From contig NZ_JARBAX010000002.1 of NCBI RefSeq assembly GCF_028807635.1, positions 1,612,001 to 1,676,000 of the forward strand: a stretch of 64,000 nt of DNA, read 5' to 3'. The position numbers and the translations under genes were made by a program. The notes beneath the pieces are model-generated. The model saw nothing but the letters and a program-made list of their open reading frames with translations. It was not told the origin of the DNA and ran no database searches. This DNA comes from Streptomyces spiramyceticus. Its GTDB lineage: Bacteria; Actinomycetota; Actinomycetes; Streptomycetales; Streptomycetaceae. Below are positions 55,151 through 64,000 of the stretch, piece by piece (the first letter of the stretch is position 1; every line of letters starts with the position of its first letter).

Positions 55151-56203
55151 ATGCCCGCATCACGCAGAATCGTCATCGTCGCCTTTCCCGGCGTGGAACT
55201 CCTGGATGTCACCGGTCCGGCCGAGGTCTTCTCCGTCGCCTCGGGCATCGCCGGGGCAGACCGTCCCGGCTACCGGGTGGAGATCGCGGCGGCCCGGGCC
55301 GGCGAACTGCCGACTTCCAGCGGGGTCCGGCTGGTGGCTGACGTGGCCCTGGACGACGTGGGCGGGCAGGTGGACACCCTGCTCGTGTCGGGTGCGATCA
55401 ACCTGGTCGACAATGGCGTCGAACCGGTGATCGACGCCACTGTCGTCGAGTGGCTGCGTACGGCGGCTCCCCAGGCCCGCAGGACCGCCTCGGTCTGCGC
55501 GGGTGCGCATGTGCTGGCCGCGGCAGGGCTCCTTGACGGACTGTCTGCCACCACCCACTGGCTCACCGCCGAGCGGCTCGCCGCCGATCACCCGCAGATC
55601 GCCGTCGACCCGGATCCGATTTTCATCCGGGCCGGGCAGGTGTGGACCTGCGCGGGTGTCACCTCCGGCATGGACATGGCGCTGGCCATGGTCGCCGAGG
55701 ACCACGGCCAGGCCCTGGCGCTCGCCACCGCCCGCATGATGGTCATGTACGTGAAACGTCCCGGCGGGCAGAGCCAGTTCAGCGTGCCGCTGTCGATCTA
55801 CGCACCCTCGGACGACCGGATCGATGAGCTACGCCTGTGGATCGCCGACCGTCTCGCCGACGAACTGTCGATCGAGACACTTGCCGAGCGGATGCACCTG
55901 AGCGTGCGCCACCTCGCCCGGCTGTTCCGGCAGCGCACCGGCAGCACGCCCGCCTCGTACATCGAAGCGGCCCGGGTCGAGGCCGCGCGCCGCATCCTGG
56001 AAGAGACCGACCGCAGTCTGCCCGAGGTGGCAACCGCGAGCGGCTTGGGCTCCGTGGAGACCCTGCACCGGGCCTTCCGGCGGCGGCTCGTCACCACTCC
56101 GGCCGAATACCGGCGCCGCTTCCGGTACCCGCCCGCCGCCGACGCCGCCGGCGCGTTCCCCGAAGGCCCTGTCCCCCTGCCCGAGCAGATCCCGGCACCA
56201 TGA
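55151..56203 (+). CDS. GlxA family transcriptional regulator (DJ-1/PfpI plus AraC HTH)
   Basis: A 350-residue regulator. Residues 5-185 are a DJ-1/PfpI domain (VIVAFPGVELLDVTGPAEV, then TASVCAGAHVLAAAGLLDGL with Cys in the nucleophile position). Residues 225-320 carry AraC helix-turn-helix motifs (ELSIETLAERMHLSVRHLAR and PEVATASGLGSVETLHRAFR). It is a paralog of the 20-kb regulator. Its stop overlaps the start of the HD-domain gene, so both are expressed together. The inducing compound is unknown. Confidence 0.92.
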   Translation: MPASRRIVIVAFPGVELLDVTGPAEVFSVASGIAGADRPGYRVEIAAARAGELPTSSGVRLVADVALDDVGGQVDTLLVSGAINLVDNGVEPVIDATVVEWLRTAAPQARRTASVCAGAHVLAAAGLLDGLSATTHWLTAERLAADHPQIAVDPDPIFIRAGQVWTCAGVTSGMDMALAMVAEDHGQALALATARMMVMYVKRPGGQSQFSVPLSIYAPSDDRIDELRLWIADRLADELSIETLAERMHLSVRHLARLFRQRTGSTPASYIEAARVEAARRILEETDRSLPEVATASGLGSVETLHRAFRRRLVTTPAEYRRRFRYPPAADAAGAFPEGPVPLPEQIPAP

Positions 56204-56814
56204 CCCGCAGAGAGAGTCCCATGCCGCTGTCCTCGTTCCCCGACTCGCCGCTCGCCCGCGCCGCCGACCAGATGCTGTGCGCCGCGAGCCCCCCGACGCT
56301 GGTGGCCCACTGCCACCGCACCTACCGTTTCGGTTCGGCTTTCCTGGAGGGACAGCGGCGTGCGTTCGACGCCGAGGCGCTGTTCATCGCCTCCGCCCTG
56401 CACGACCTGGCACTCACCGAGGCGTATGACGATCCCCAGACCCCCTTCGAGGTGCACGGAGCCCGGCTGGCCGAGCAGGAGTTGCACTCCCGCGGAGCCC
56501 GGCCCGATCTGGCCGGGCTGGTCCGGGACGCGATCGCCCTGCACATGGAGATCACCACTGCCGACGACCCCCGGCCGGAGGTGGCTGCGGTCCACCTGGG
56601 CGCCGCGGCGGACGTCATGGGGTTGCGCCTGGACCAGCTGCCGCCCGGCCTCCTCGCCGATGTGCTCGAACTCCACCCCCGACAGGGGTTCGCCGCTTTC
56701 GTGACCGAGGCGGTACGCCGACAGGCGGCTGCCAAGCCGGACTCGCGGATCGCCCTGCTGATCCGGCACGCCGGTTTCCTGGACCTGATCGCTGCCGCAC
56801 CGTTCGAGGACTGA
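56200..56814 (+). CDS. HD domain-containing protein (cyanamide hydratase-like)
   Basis: A 204-residue HD-superfamily phosphohydrolase-like protein. Metal-binding His residues appear in VAHCHRTYRFGSAFLEG, the HD motif in FIASALHDLALTEAY, and further His residues in EVHGARLAE and ALHMEITTADDP. The pattern resembles cyanamide hydratase and related HD hydratases of fungi and bacteria. The ATG at 56200 overlaps the GlxA stop. A second ATG at 56221 is a plausible alternative. Coupling suggests that the regulator senses the substrate or product. The substrate is not established. Confidence 0.82.
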   Translation: MTRRESPMPLSSFPDSPLARAADQMLCAASPPTLVAHCHRTYRFGSAFLEGQRRAFDAEALFIASALHDLALTEAYDDPQTPFEVHGARLAEQELHSRGARPDLAGLVRDAIALHMEITTADDPRPEVAAVHLGAAADVMGLRLDQLPPGLLADVLELHPRQGFAAFVTEAVRRQAAAKPDSRIALLIRHAGFLDLIAAAPFED

Positions 56815-56965
56815 ACGCACCACAGGCGACTGACGGATCACTCCGTCGATCCTCGACACGACCGGGCCGTCCTGAGTGCCGGATCCGGGCGGCACGCCGG
56901 ACTTCGGCGTGCCGCGACCCGCAGAAGCCACGCCCGAGCCGAGGCGGAGGCACTTTGGAGGAACC

Positions 56966-57751
56966 ATGTCCCATACGAAGATCATTGCCATGCCAGTCCT
57001 GGGAAAGCACGCGATAAATACGTACCTGGTGCTGGGCCGACGCGCTGTCATCGTCGACGCGGGGACGCCGGGAAGCGGCCGCAGGATCTACGAGCAGGTT
57101 GCTCGGCACGGAGTGGATCCCCAGGACATCGCTCTGATCGTTCTGACGCACGGTCACATCGACCACTTCGGCTCCGCGACCGAACTGCACCGGCTCACCG
57201 GTGCGCCGGTCGCGGGCCATGTCGCCGACCTCGGCCCGTACAACACCGGCCGTTCCCGCCGGCCGTACCTGCCGACCGGGACGATGGGACGCCTGATGAA
57301 CAGAAGCAAAGCCATGCACGTCACCGTGGAACGAGTCGAACCCGATGTGCTCGTCCGGGGAGAGATGAGTCTGTCCGACTACGGAGTCGAAGCTCGCATC
57401 ATGCCCACTCCGGGGCACACCGCCGGCTCGGTCTCCGTCCTCACGGATGGAGGCGACCTCGTCGCCGGCGACCTGGTGGCCAACTCCTTCATGGGGCTCA
57501 TCACCGGCAGGCCGGCCAACCCGCCCTTCCATGACGACCCGCTGCGCAACCTGGCCAGCCTGCGCGAGATGCTCGCGCTGAAGCCGACCAGACTGCACGT
57601 GGGTCACGGCACTGCACTCGATCCCGACCGGGTGCGCCAGTGGGCGGACAGAGAAGAACACCGACTGCGCAAACTGGCGGCGAAGGGCCGCCTGCCTCGG
57701 CGAACAGAGCCTGCGAGTTCCCACACGGAGCCCACGACCGGAGCACGATGA
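56966..57751 (+). CDS. MBL fold metallo-hydrolase
   Basis: A 261-residue metallo-beta-lactamase-fold protein. The metal site is VLTHGHIDHFGSATELHRL near residues 59-77 (HxHxDH), with a second-site His in MPTPGHTAGSVSVL and Asp in GGDLVAGDLVANSFM. A final His is in LHVGHGTALDPDRV. A GGAGG ribosome site precedes the ATG. It follows the GlxA/HD pair by 151 bases in the same direction but may have its own promoter. Typical roles are hydrolysis of thioesters, lactones or phosphoesters. The substrate is unknown. Confidence 0.92.
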   Translation: MSHTKIIAMPVLGKHAINTYLVLGRRAVIVDAGTPGSGRRIYEQVARHGVDPQDIALIVLTHGHIDHFGSATELHRLTGAPVAGHVADLGPYNTGRSRRPYLPTGTMGRLMNRSKAMHVTVERVEPDVLVRGEMSLSDYGVEARIMPTPGHTAGSVSVLTDGGDLVAGDLVANSFMGLITGRPANPPFHDDPLRNLASLREMLALKPTRLHVGHGTALDPDRVRQWADREEHRLRKLAAKGRLPRRTEPASSHTEPTTGAR

Positions 57752-58263
57752 GGCCGCCCGGGCCCTCGCCGAACACGAGAAGACGCAGGCGTACCCCGAG
57801 ACCATCGAGGCGGCCACGCCGACTTCGCGCTCCTCGGGCCGCTGCCGACGTCCCGCGGCCCCGCGCAACCCGCATCCTCACACCGGCCGACGAGCCGTAA
57901 CGAGCCGCCCAGACTCCAAGATCATCCTGTGGCCGGCCGAGTACGGCTCGTACGCTTGGTAGGCGGTGGAATGAGCTGCCCCACTGCCCTACTGCCCCAC
58001 TGCCACTCGGCCGTGGAGGTTCCGGGGGTCCTTGGCCGCGAATTCGACCGCGTGGCTATGCTTCCGTGAGTTTGCAGATCACCTGCGGAGAACAACGCAT
58101 CACGGCCCGAGAGGTGTACCGCCCCGAGGGCGTCTTTGACTGGCGCACGAAACACACTCCTGGGCGTACAACCTTCCGCCTGCCTGAGATGTCTTGAGCG
58201 TCAGCGGGCGCGCTGACCACGCTGTCTGTGCTGTTGCACCGTTATTCAACGCAAGGAGAGAGC
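57752..58263. other. 500-base stretch without a recognised gene
   Basis: No gene was recognised. A short direct repeat (CTGCCCCACTGCC-like units) is at about 57977-58007. The right end contains the AAGGAGAG ribosome site of the FG-GAP gene. Confidence 0.4.
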
Positions 58264-59727
58264 GTGTCAGGACGCGTACTTCGCAGGACCGCAGTCACGG
58301 CCACGGTGGTGGTGTCTGCAGCGTTGCTGACGCCCGCCGCGCACGCCGCGACATCCGCTGCGAGCACCCTGAGGCTGCAGGACGACTTCAACGGTGACGG
58401 CTACCGCGACGTGGTGACCACCGCGCCGACGGCCACAGTCAGTGGAAAGTCCGGGGCCGGCTACGTCGCAGTGCTCTACGGCTCCTCCACGGGACTGAAC
58501 ACCAGCCGCAAGAAAGTCATCAGCCAGGACACCACTGGTATCCCCGGCACCGCCGAGAGCGGTGACAACTACGGAAGCGCGGTCTCCAGCGCCGACCTGG
58601 ACAACGATGGCTACGCCGACCTGATCGTCGGCGCATCGGGTGAGGACGTGGGCACCGTGCAGGGCGCCGGCGCGCTGGCCGTCATCTGGGGCAGCGCGAG
58701 CGGGCTGTCCTCCGGGAGCACCCTGCTCAACAACACCAACGCGAGCCAGTACCTGGGCGCGGGCGTCGCCGCCGGCGACTTCGACGGCGACGGCCACAAA
58801 GACGTCGTCACGGAGGCTACAACCGGCGGAGGGCTGCAGTTGCTGAGCGGCCCGTTCCACCGCGACGGATCAGCCGCAAGAAAATCGACGTTCCCAGACA
58901 ACTTGCCGGAGGGCGGCCTGAGCCCGGGCCGGCTGGCGGCCGGGGACGTCGACGGCGACGGCATCACCGACGTGGTGGGCTCCGCACATGTCAACAGCGA
59001 CTCCGGCAGTGGACCTCCGATCGCGGTGTACTGGCGTGGCACCACCTCCGGCTTCGCCGAACACGTCTTCCTGGGAGTCGAAGCCGACGAAGTGGCCCTC
59101 GGCGATCTGGACCATGACGGGTACGCCGACCTGGTCGCCGGACAATGGTCGACGGGATACGACCAGGACATGGATCCGATGAGCAAGGGCGGCATGATCA
59201 CCGTCTTCTACGGCAGCGCCACCGGCCCCGACGTCGGCGGCCGGGTGAAGTACAACCAGGACAGTCCTGGCATCCCCGGGGCCGCCGAGGCCTTCGACAG
59301 CTTCGGCAGGGGCATCAGCGTCGGCGACATCAACGGCGACGGCTACGCCGACGCCACCATCGGGGTGCCCGGAGAGGACTTCAACGGCAAGACCGACGCC
59401 GGTGCCCTGGTAGCCCTGTTCGGTTCCGCGTCCGGCCTGACCACCAGCGGTGCCAAGGCCTACAACCAGGGAACGTCGGGCATCCCCGGCACCGCTGAAT
59501 CGGCCGACACTTTCGGCACGGCTACGAAGCTCGTCGATGCCAACAAGGACGGCAAGGCCGACCTCCTGGTCGGCGCTCCGGGCGAGAACAGCCGCGAGGG
59601 CGGCGTATGGGTCCTGCGAGGCACCTCCACCGGCATCACCACCTCCGGCTCTTGGTCCTTCAGCCCCGGCACCCTCGGGACCACCAGGGCAAACGCCCGA
59701 CTCGGCAGCGACTTCAACCACTTCTAG
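58264..59727 (+). CDS. Secreted FG-GAP repeat (integrin alpha-like) protein
   Basis: A 487-residue exported beta-propeller protein. The N-terminal signal reads LRRTAVTATVVVSAALLTPA and is cut after HAA. It then has about seven FG-GAP repeats, each with a Ca2+-binding DxNxDGYxD motif: DFNGDGYRDVVTTAP, DLDNDGYADLIVGAS, DFDGDGHKDVV, DVDGDGITDVV, DLDHDGYADLVAG, DINGDGYADATIGVP and DANKDGKADLLVGAP. Start GTG at 58264 after AAGGAGAG. The family is widespread in Streptomyces and is likely a surface or secreted adhesion protein. The stop is a TAG inside a CTAG where an IS inserted. Confidence 0.9.
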   Translation: MSGRVLRRTAVTATVVVSAALLTPAAHAATSAASTLRLQDDFNGDGYRDVVTTAPTATVSGKSGAGYVAVLYGSSTGLNTSRKKVISQDTTGIPGTAESGDNYGSAVSSADLDNDGYADLIVGASGEDVGTVQGAGALAVIWGSASGLSSGSTLLNNTNASQYLGAGVAAGDFDGDGHKDVVTEATTGGGLQLLSGPFHRDGSAARKSTFPDNLPEGGLSPGRLAAGDVDGDGITDVVGSAHVNSDSGSGPPIAVYWRGTTSGFAEHVFLGVEADEVALGDLDHDGYADLVAGQWSTGYDQDMDPMSKGGMITVFYGSATGPDVGGRVKYNQDSPGIPGAAEAFDSFGRGISVGDINGDGYADATIGVPGEDFNGKTDAGALVALFGSASGLTTSGAKAYNQGTSGIPGTAESADTFGTATKLVDANKDGKADLLVGAPGENSREGGVWVLRGTSTGITTSGSWSFSPGTLGTTRANARLGSDFNHF

Positions 59728-60173
59728 GTTCTGTCGCTCCGGTCAGCTGCGGGACCAGATGAGGATTGCAGCTCAGGCCGCCGCGAGAACGTCCGAGGCA
59801 CGGTCATTCGGTTCGCTGGCCGGGGCCCCCTTTTAGGGGCCTCGGCCGCGTGCTGATGCGCATGCACGATCGTGGAGTCGACAGCGACGACCCGTCAAGG
59901 ATCGTCCTCGGTTTCGGCCCTGGGAGAGCAGCGTAGTGAACACCTGCTCCCACGCGCCGTCGATGGCCCTCCAGTTGCCGTACTTCTCGGGCAGGTGGAC
60001 CCACTGCGATCCGGTCGGGAACTTCCACGCGATCGCATCGATCACCTCACGGCGGTCGCCATCGACCACCCCGCCTGGGCGTCTGGTCCGGCAACAACGG
60101 CTCAGTCCGCGCCCACTGCATGTCAGTCAACGGCACACCCGGACCAACGATCAGATGATCCAAACGAAACAGC
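59728..60173 (-). mobile_element. Degenerate IS5-family element between CTAG sites
   Basis: CTAG at 59724-59727 (the FG-GAP stop) and at 60174-60177 flank imperfect inverted ends (GGTTCTGTCGCTCCGGTCA on the left). Between them, on the minus strand, are pieces of an IS5 transposase: VDGDRREVIDAIAWKFPTGS, QWVHLPEKYGNW and a tail AAILIWSRS. Internal parts are deleted, so it is inactive. Confidence 0.75.
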
Positions 60174-60254
60174 CTAGCGGGTCAACGAGAAGGTCACGGG
60201 CTCGACGGTTCCGGCCGCGCTGCAGGGCACGCTTTCCAGTCTTGAGGACTGTGT

Positions 60255-60977
60255 CTACCCGGGTGGGGCGACCATGGTGTCGGATTGATTCGCGCGTCGA
60301 AGAGCGTCGGCAACGAATCCGCTGGCTTTCAGCTCCTCGACGACGTCCCTGAGGAACTCGACGGTCTCGGGGCGTCGGGTCGTGGTCGTGCCCACCGCCT
60401 GCTGTATCTGCATGAACCGGCCCTCGATCAGTCGGACTTCGGAATGCGTCGCGACGAACTCGGTCATCGGCTGCCTGATGCCGGCCGCGACCTCCAGGCC
60501 CTGAGCGCGGAACTCGTCGACTCCTTCCTCTCCGCGCACGACGCTCGCGTGCTGAAGGGTGCGGGAGAGAAAGAGGTCGTAGGCGGACCCACGCTTCACG
60601 CCGATACGCACGCCTGCACGGTCGACGTCAGCGGCCGTGGTGAAGGCTGAGTCGCTGGGCACGACGTAAACCCCCTCGATCACGACATACGGTGCGGTGA
60701 AGGCAACCTCAGCCTCACGCGCGGGCTCGATGGCCAGGAAGCAGATGTCGGCCTGGCCCGCAGTCATCGCCTCGTACGACTTACGTGCCGCATCGAAGCA
60801 GACCAGTTCCACCGGCACTTTCAGCCTCGCACCGACCTCACGCGCAATGTCGACCGTAACGCCGGTCGGCGCCGTCGGCGTGCCCTGGGTCAGGACCGGG
60901 TTACCCAGATTGATTGAGGCTCGCAGCGCGCCATTCGGCGCCAGATCCCTGGTGATAGCAGCAGTCAAGATCGTCAT
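60255..60977 (-). CDS. Transporter substrate-binding domain protein (SBP family 3) without a signal peptide
   Basis: A 240-residue type 3 solute-binding fold: LRASINLGNPVLTQGTPTAP, then FDAARKSYEAMTAGQADICF, VEVAFTAPYVVIEGVYVVPS and GVRIGVKRGSAYDLFLSRTL. ABC transporter partners normally have an N-terminal signal or lipobox. Here the protein starts MTILTAAITRDLAPNGA with neither, and no permease or ATPase lies nearby. It may therefore act in the cytosol, for example as an amino acid-binding or cyclohexadienyl dehydratase-like enzyme. Confidence 0.78.
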   Translation of the reverse strand: MTILTAAITRDLAPNGALRASINLGNPVLTQGTPTAPTGVTVDIAREVGARLKVPVELVCFDAARKSYEAMTAGQADICFLAIEPAREAEVAFTAPYVVIEGVYVVPSDSAFTTAADVDRAGVRIGVKRGSAYDLFLSRTLQHASVVRGEEGVDEFRAQGLEVAAGIRQPMTEFVATHSEVRLIEGRFMQIQQAVGTTTTRRPETVEFLRDVVEELKASGFVADALRRANQSDTMVAPPG

Positions 60978-61193
60978 GGACCGGAGTGTAAGGGCACCTT
61001 GCGACTGGATATCGGACTGCTCTTCCACCAACAGACCGCCACCCTGACGGCCAATTGCCACAAGTGAACACCGGACGGAACGAAGCTCCTCGACGTCCCC
61101 CCAACCATGCACGAGGTCGTCGGGCGTAGACCGTGAGTTTCCGACGGGATCCCGGCCGGGCGCCAGGAGCGACGGGTGTTGCTCACAGCCCCG

Positions 61194-63293
61194 TCAACCG
61201 GAGCCGTCTGCTGGGTGCGGCCGTGGCGTGTTGCCGATGCGGGCGGTGAGCAGGGCGATGTCGTCGTCGGCGGATGCCGGGACCAGGCGGGTGATCAGCA
61301 GGTCGCACAGGTGGTCGAGCGGTCGTTGGGGTTCGGTGAGCAGGCGAGTGAGGTCGCCGAGGCGTTCGTCGATGTCGCGGCCGCGAGCCTCGATCAGGCC
61401 GTCGGTGTAGAGCACGAGGACACTGCCGGGGGGCAGGGTGATGCCGGTGGTGGTGAAGTCGATGCCGCCGACGCCGAGAGGCGCGCCGGGCGGGGTCTTG
61501 ATCAGGTGGACCGTGCCGTCCGGCTCTGCCACGGCAGGCGGTGGATGCCCGGCACGGGTGATGGTGCAGCGGCCGGTGGTGGGGTCGCAGACGACGTACA
61601 GGAAGGTGGCGAGCATCGGCTCGGCGAGGTCGGCGAGGGCGGCTTCCAGCTGGTGCAGCAGTTCGGTCGGGGACATGTCGAGGCGGGCCAGGGCCCTGAC
61701 GCTGGCGGAGAGTCGTCCCATGACCGCGGCGGCGGCGATGCCATGGCCCATGACGTCGCCGATGAGGAGAGCTGCTTTGCCGCCGGGGAGGTGCAGTACG
61801 TCGTACCAGTCGCCACCGACTTCGTTGACATCGCTCGCGGGCAGGTAGCGGTGGGCGATGTCGATGCCGGGTGGCGGGGTGACGTGCTGCGGCAGCATGC
61901 TGCGCTGGAGGACGACCGCGGTCTCGTGTTCACGTAGGTAGAGGCGCGCGTTGTCGATGCTGACTGCGGCGCGGGCGGCGAGTTCGCCGGCGAGGGTGAC
62001 GTCGTCGGATCCGTAGGGGCCGACAGGTCGGGTGCGGTAGAAGGTGGCGATGCCGAGTACCAGGTCCCGGGCGACGAGCGGGACCATCATGAACGAGTGC
62101 ACGCCCGCCTTGAGGAGTTGGGCCGGTGCGGTGGAGTGGCGGGCCGCGGGGGAGATGGCCCGTTCGTCGAGGTGGGCGATCAGGAAGGGCTGGCGGGCGG
62201 CGAGAGCCTGGATGTAGGGGGCGGCGGCGGGGAAGGCGAGGGTTCTGCCGAGCGGGGCGAGAATGCCGGTGATGGTGGAGCCGGTGAGCGGGGCTTTGCC
62301 CAGGCGCCGCAGCGCCACGCCCCCGGCCAGCCCGGCCCCCGGCTCGTCGCCGCACGCAAGGGTGTCCAGGATGTCGACGCTGACGGCGTCGGCGAGCTCC
62401 GGAACGGCAAGGTCGGCCAGCTCCTGAGCGGTGCGCTCCAGCTCCAGGCTGGCGCCCATGCGGACGCTGGCCTCGCTGAGCAGGGCGAGCCTGCGGCGGC
62501 CCGCCTCCGCCTCGGTGTGGGCCCGCTGCTGCTCGGTGACGTCGAGCAGGGAGGCGATCACGCCGATCGGCCGGCCGCCGGGATCTTCCACCCGCACATA
62601 CGAGCACGACCACACCCGGTCGTGCTCCGGATCGGCCGGCGTTCGCCCAGTGCGTCGCCGGTCAAGGACCGGCTCCCCGGTGTCCAGCACCTGCCGCATC
62701 GCCTCCTCCATCTCGGCAGCGTTCACCTCAGGCAGCAATTCGGCCAGACGACGGCCCACGTGTGCGGATTCCGGGAGGCCGTTCATCGCTTCGAGCGCCG
62801 GGTTGACCTGCAGGAACCGCAGCTGCGTGTCGAGGACGGCGATCCCGACCGGTGATCGGGAGAACAGCCCGTCCCACACGGCTGACGAGCCCCGGATGCG
62901 GCGTGCCGCATGGGCGTCGGCGGCGAAGACGAGCACCGCCGACGCTCCGTGCCGCCCACCGTGTACCGGACAGGCCCAGATCTCCAGCTCCAGCGGGTGG
63001 CCGTCGCGGTGCCAGGCGGTCACCGTGCCCATCACCCCGCGACCCGTGGCGGCGGTCTCCCAGAGAGACCGGCCGAGGCTTCTGTCGGCTCCAGGATGCA
63101 GAAGGTCGGCGATGTGCCGCCCCACCACCTCCGGCGGGGTGTGGCCGAGCAGTTCCTGCGCGGCATGGTTCCACCGCACGATCGTCCCGTCAGAGCTGGT
63201 GGCCACCTGCGCCACCGACAGAGCCCCCAGCCACCCTCCGGCATCCTGGGCGGCACCGCTGATCAGCTCCCCGATCGGCATCTGCTCATCCAT
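61194..63293 (-). CDS. PAS-PAS-GAF-SpoIIE (PP2C) serine phosphatase
   Basis: A 699-residue sensor phosphatase. A PAS domain spans about residues 25-130 (VRWNHAAQELLGHTPPEVVG), a second PAS about 150-270 (FSRSPVGIAVLDTQLRFLQV), a GAF domain about 300-450 and a SpoIIE/PP2C phosphatase about 480-690. Metal-binding motifs in the last are EVGGDWYDVLHLPGGK, LIGDVMGHGIAAAAV and DDIALLTARI. In Streptomyces such proteins dephosphorylate anti-sigma antagonists in partner-switching. The start at 63293 is the family start. No partner gene is adjacent. The signal sensed is unknown. Confidence 0.93.
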   Translation of the reverse strand: MDEQMPIGELISGAAQDAGGWLGALSVAQVATSSDGTIVRWNHAAQELLGHTPPEVVGRHIADLLHPGADRSLGRSLWETAATGRGVMGTVTAWHRDGHPLELEIWACPVHGGRHGASAVLVFAADAHAARRIRGSSAVWDGLFSRSPVGIAVLDTQLRFLQVNPALEAMNGLPESAHVGRRLAELLPEVNAAEMEEAMRQVLDTGEPVLDRRRTGRTPADPEHDRVWSCSYVRVEDPGGRPIGVIASLLDVTEQQRAHTEAEAGRRRLALLSEASVRMGASLELERTAQELADLAVPELADAVSVDILDTLACGDEPGAGLAGGVALRRLGKAPLTGSTITGILAPLGRTLAFPAAAPYIQALAARQPFLIAHLDERAISPAARHSTAPAQLLKAGVHSFMMVPLVARDLVLGIATFYRTRPVGPYGSDDVTLAGELAARAAVSIDNARLYLREHETAVVLQRSMLPQHVTPPPGIDIAHRYLPASDVNEVGGDWYDVLHLPGGKAALLIGDVMGHGIAAAAVMGRLSASVRALARLDMSPTELLHQLEAALADLAEPMLATFLYVVCDPTTGRCTITRAGHPPPAVAEPDGTVHLIKTPPGAPLGVGGIDFTTTGITLPPGSVLVLYTDGLIEARGRDIDERLGDLTRLLTEPQRPLDHLCDLLITRLVPASADDDIALLTARIGNTPRPHPADGSG

Positions 63294-64000
63294 CCGCAAC
63301 CCGCCCCCTCTCGGTCCGACAGCGGGCGTTCCGGCGCGGGCACGCACCCTCGCCCGGTAGTGCGTACGCGGGAGGGGGCTTCGGCTGCGAACCGCTCCAG
63401 CAGAACCTGCCGGCCGGGCGCCTCCTGAGGAGCTGCCGCACCTTGCCGCTGGGCACGAACCGGAAGGGCGCCGCGCTCAGCCACTTCAGCTGCCCAGCAA
63501 GATCGATCTTCAGTCGCCCTTCCTCCACACACCCCATCCTGACTCTGTCGGTCCGGGATTGCCCCCCGACACCGACACGGACAGTTACGGGCGTAGCCGC
63601 CGCCGTGTTGGCGGCCCGTAAATGTGACCCTGCACGTGATTGCACTCATGCCTCAGCGGAACAACGCCCGCTGGTCGTCACGCTTCCCCTCGCCGCCAGA
63701 GGCTCCGACGACCTGGGACTGCGGCCACTGTTCCCAGAGGGATGGGGAAGTGCCCGCACCGCGCATGGCCGCGTCTGTCCAGCCCTTCCAGCTTCTTCAT
63801 ACGTATGAAGGCGTGCTCTGAAGACGTGCTCGGCTCGTGCGCATGCCCTGGCCGCCGTCGGCCAGAGGCGGGGAGTTGCGGCAAACACGGTCGACGCCCG
63901 CGGGCCTGCGGTGACAAGGCTGGGAAGGGAGAGCGGGGCAGGCGCCTGGCCCACCGCTGCCGCTTCGGTGCGTCGACAACTGGGCCGGATACATGCGGAA
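63294..64000. other. 700-base right-end stretch without a supported gene
   Basis: A minus-strand frame at about 63400-63535 reads EGRLKIDLAGQLKWLSAAP and FRFVPSGKVRQLLRR, which may be part of a gene but is not recognised and lacks a supported start. Nothing else was recognised before the window ends. Confidence 0.35.

Overview
The window is high-GC actinobacterial DNA and most resembles a Streptomyces chromosome arm. Supporting this are strong third-position GC bias, many GTG starts and GTGA/ATGA overlaps, a LuxR-family LAL regulator, a SpoIIE-type phosphatase with PAS and GAF domains, Lsr2, DUF6153 and DUF6223 proteins, a HelR-type ATPase and IS5/IS630 insertion sequences. No ribosomal RNA, tRNA or core housekeeping operon was recognised. 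About a dozen broken genes alternate with intact accessory genes, as expected of a plastic accessory region.

Layout. 1-9 kb: a cut-off ATPase-like regulator, a DHFR/RibD-fold reductase, a GNAT acetyltransferase, a large LuxR/LAL regulator, a PadR/permease-prefix pair and an APC amino-acid permease. 9-13.3 kb: small membrane and metal-flavoured genes (DUF1326, NrtS-like, DUF2182, a CopA-type ATPase remnant, DUF6153, a His-rich membrane protein). 14-24 kb: a secreted protein, a TetR gene with a long palindromic operator, a LysR gene, an EamA transporter split by a 2.1-kb IS5-family unit that carries its own tetR and ridA-like genes, a GlxA regulator opposite an isochorismatase-family hydrolase, and an SDR/MDR oxidoreductase operon. 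24-28 kb: fragments of pectinase and transposase genes, then a TetR gene opposite a DUF2867/DUF6463 pair. 28-32 kb: nitronate monooxygenase and flavodoxin-like genes opposite a TetR gene, then an intact IS630 element. 32-40 kb: a UvrA-like self-resistance ATPase with a repeat inserted in frame, VOC and AraC genes, a lipoprotein, and a DUF485/acetate-symporter operon. 40-47 kb: mostly broken genes (FAD monooxygenase, SigJ-type sigma factor, AraC-GyrI, PaaX) around an intact TetR/VOC pair, an AlkZ-like winged-helix protein and an AhpD-like protein. 47.4-52 kb: a rifamycin-resistance module. 52-64 kb: DUF6223, DUF952 and Lsr2 genes, a GlxA/HD-domain pair, an MBL hydrolase, a secreted FG-GAP protein, a solute-binding-domain protein and the SpoIIE-type phosphatase.

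The most notable system is at 47.8-51.6 kb. A sequence matching the rifamycin-associated element lies just upstream of a UDP-glycosyltransferase gene (probable rifamycin glycosyltransferase), which is followed by helR, whose family displaces rifamycin from RNA polymerase. Between them is an eight-copy 7-bp tandem repeat. It lies inside an open frame that begins at a GTG overlapping the glycosyltransferase stop and continues into helR, so copy-number slippage could switch an N-terminal extension on or off. A 102-bp fragment of a second, diverged glycosyltransferase gene follows helR.

The second is the passenger-carrying IS5 unit at 17.2-19.3 kb. Its matching 16-bp ends and the uninterrupted eamA reading frame on either side show that tetR and ridA moved with the transposase as one unit. 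Four mobile elements or remnants in the window lie at CTAG sites, three of them at the TAG stop codon of a neighbouring gene.
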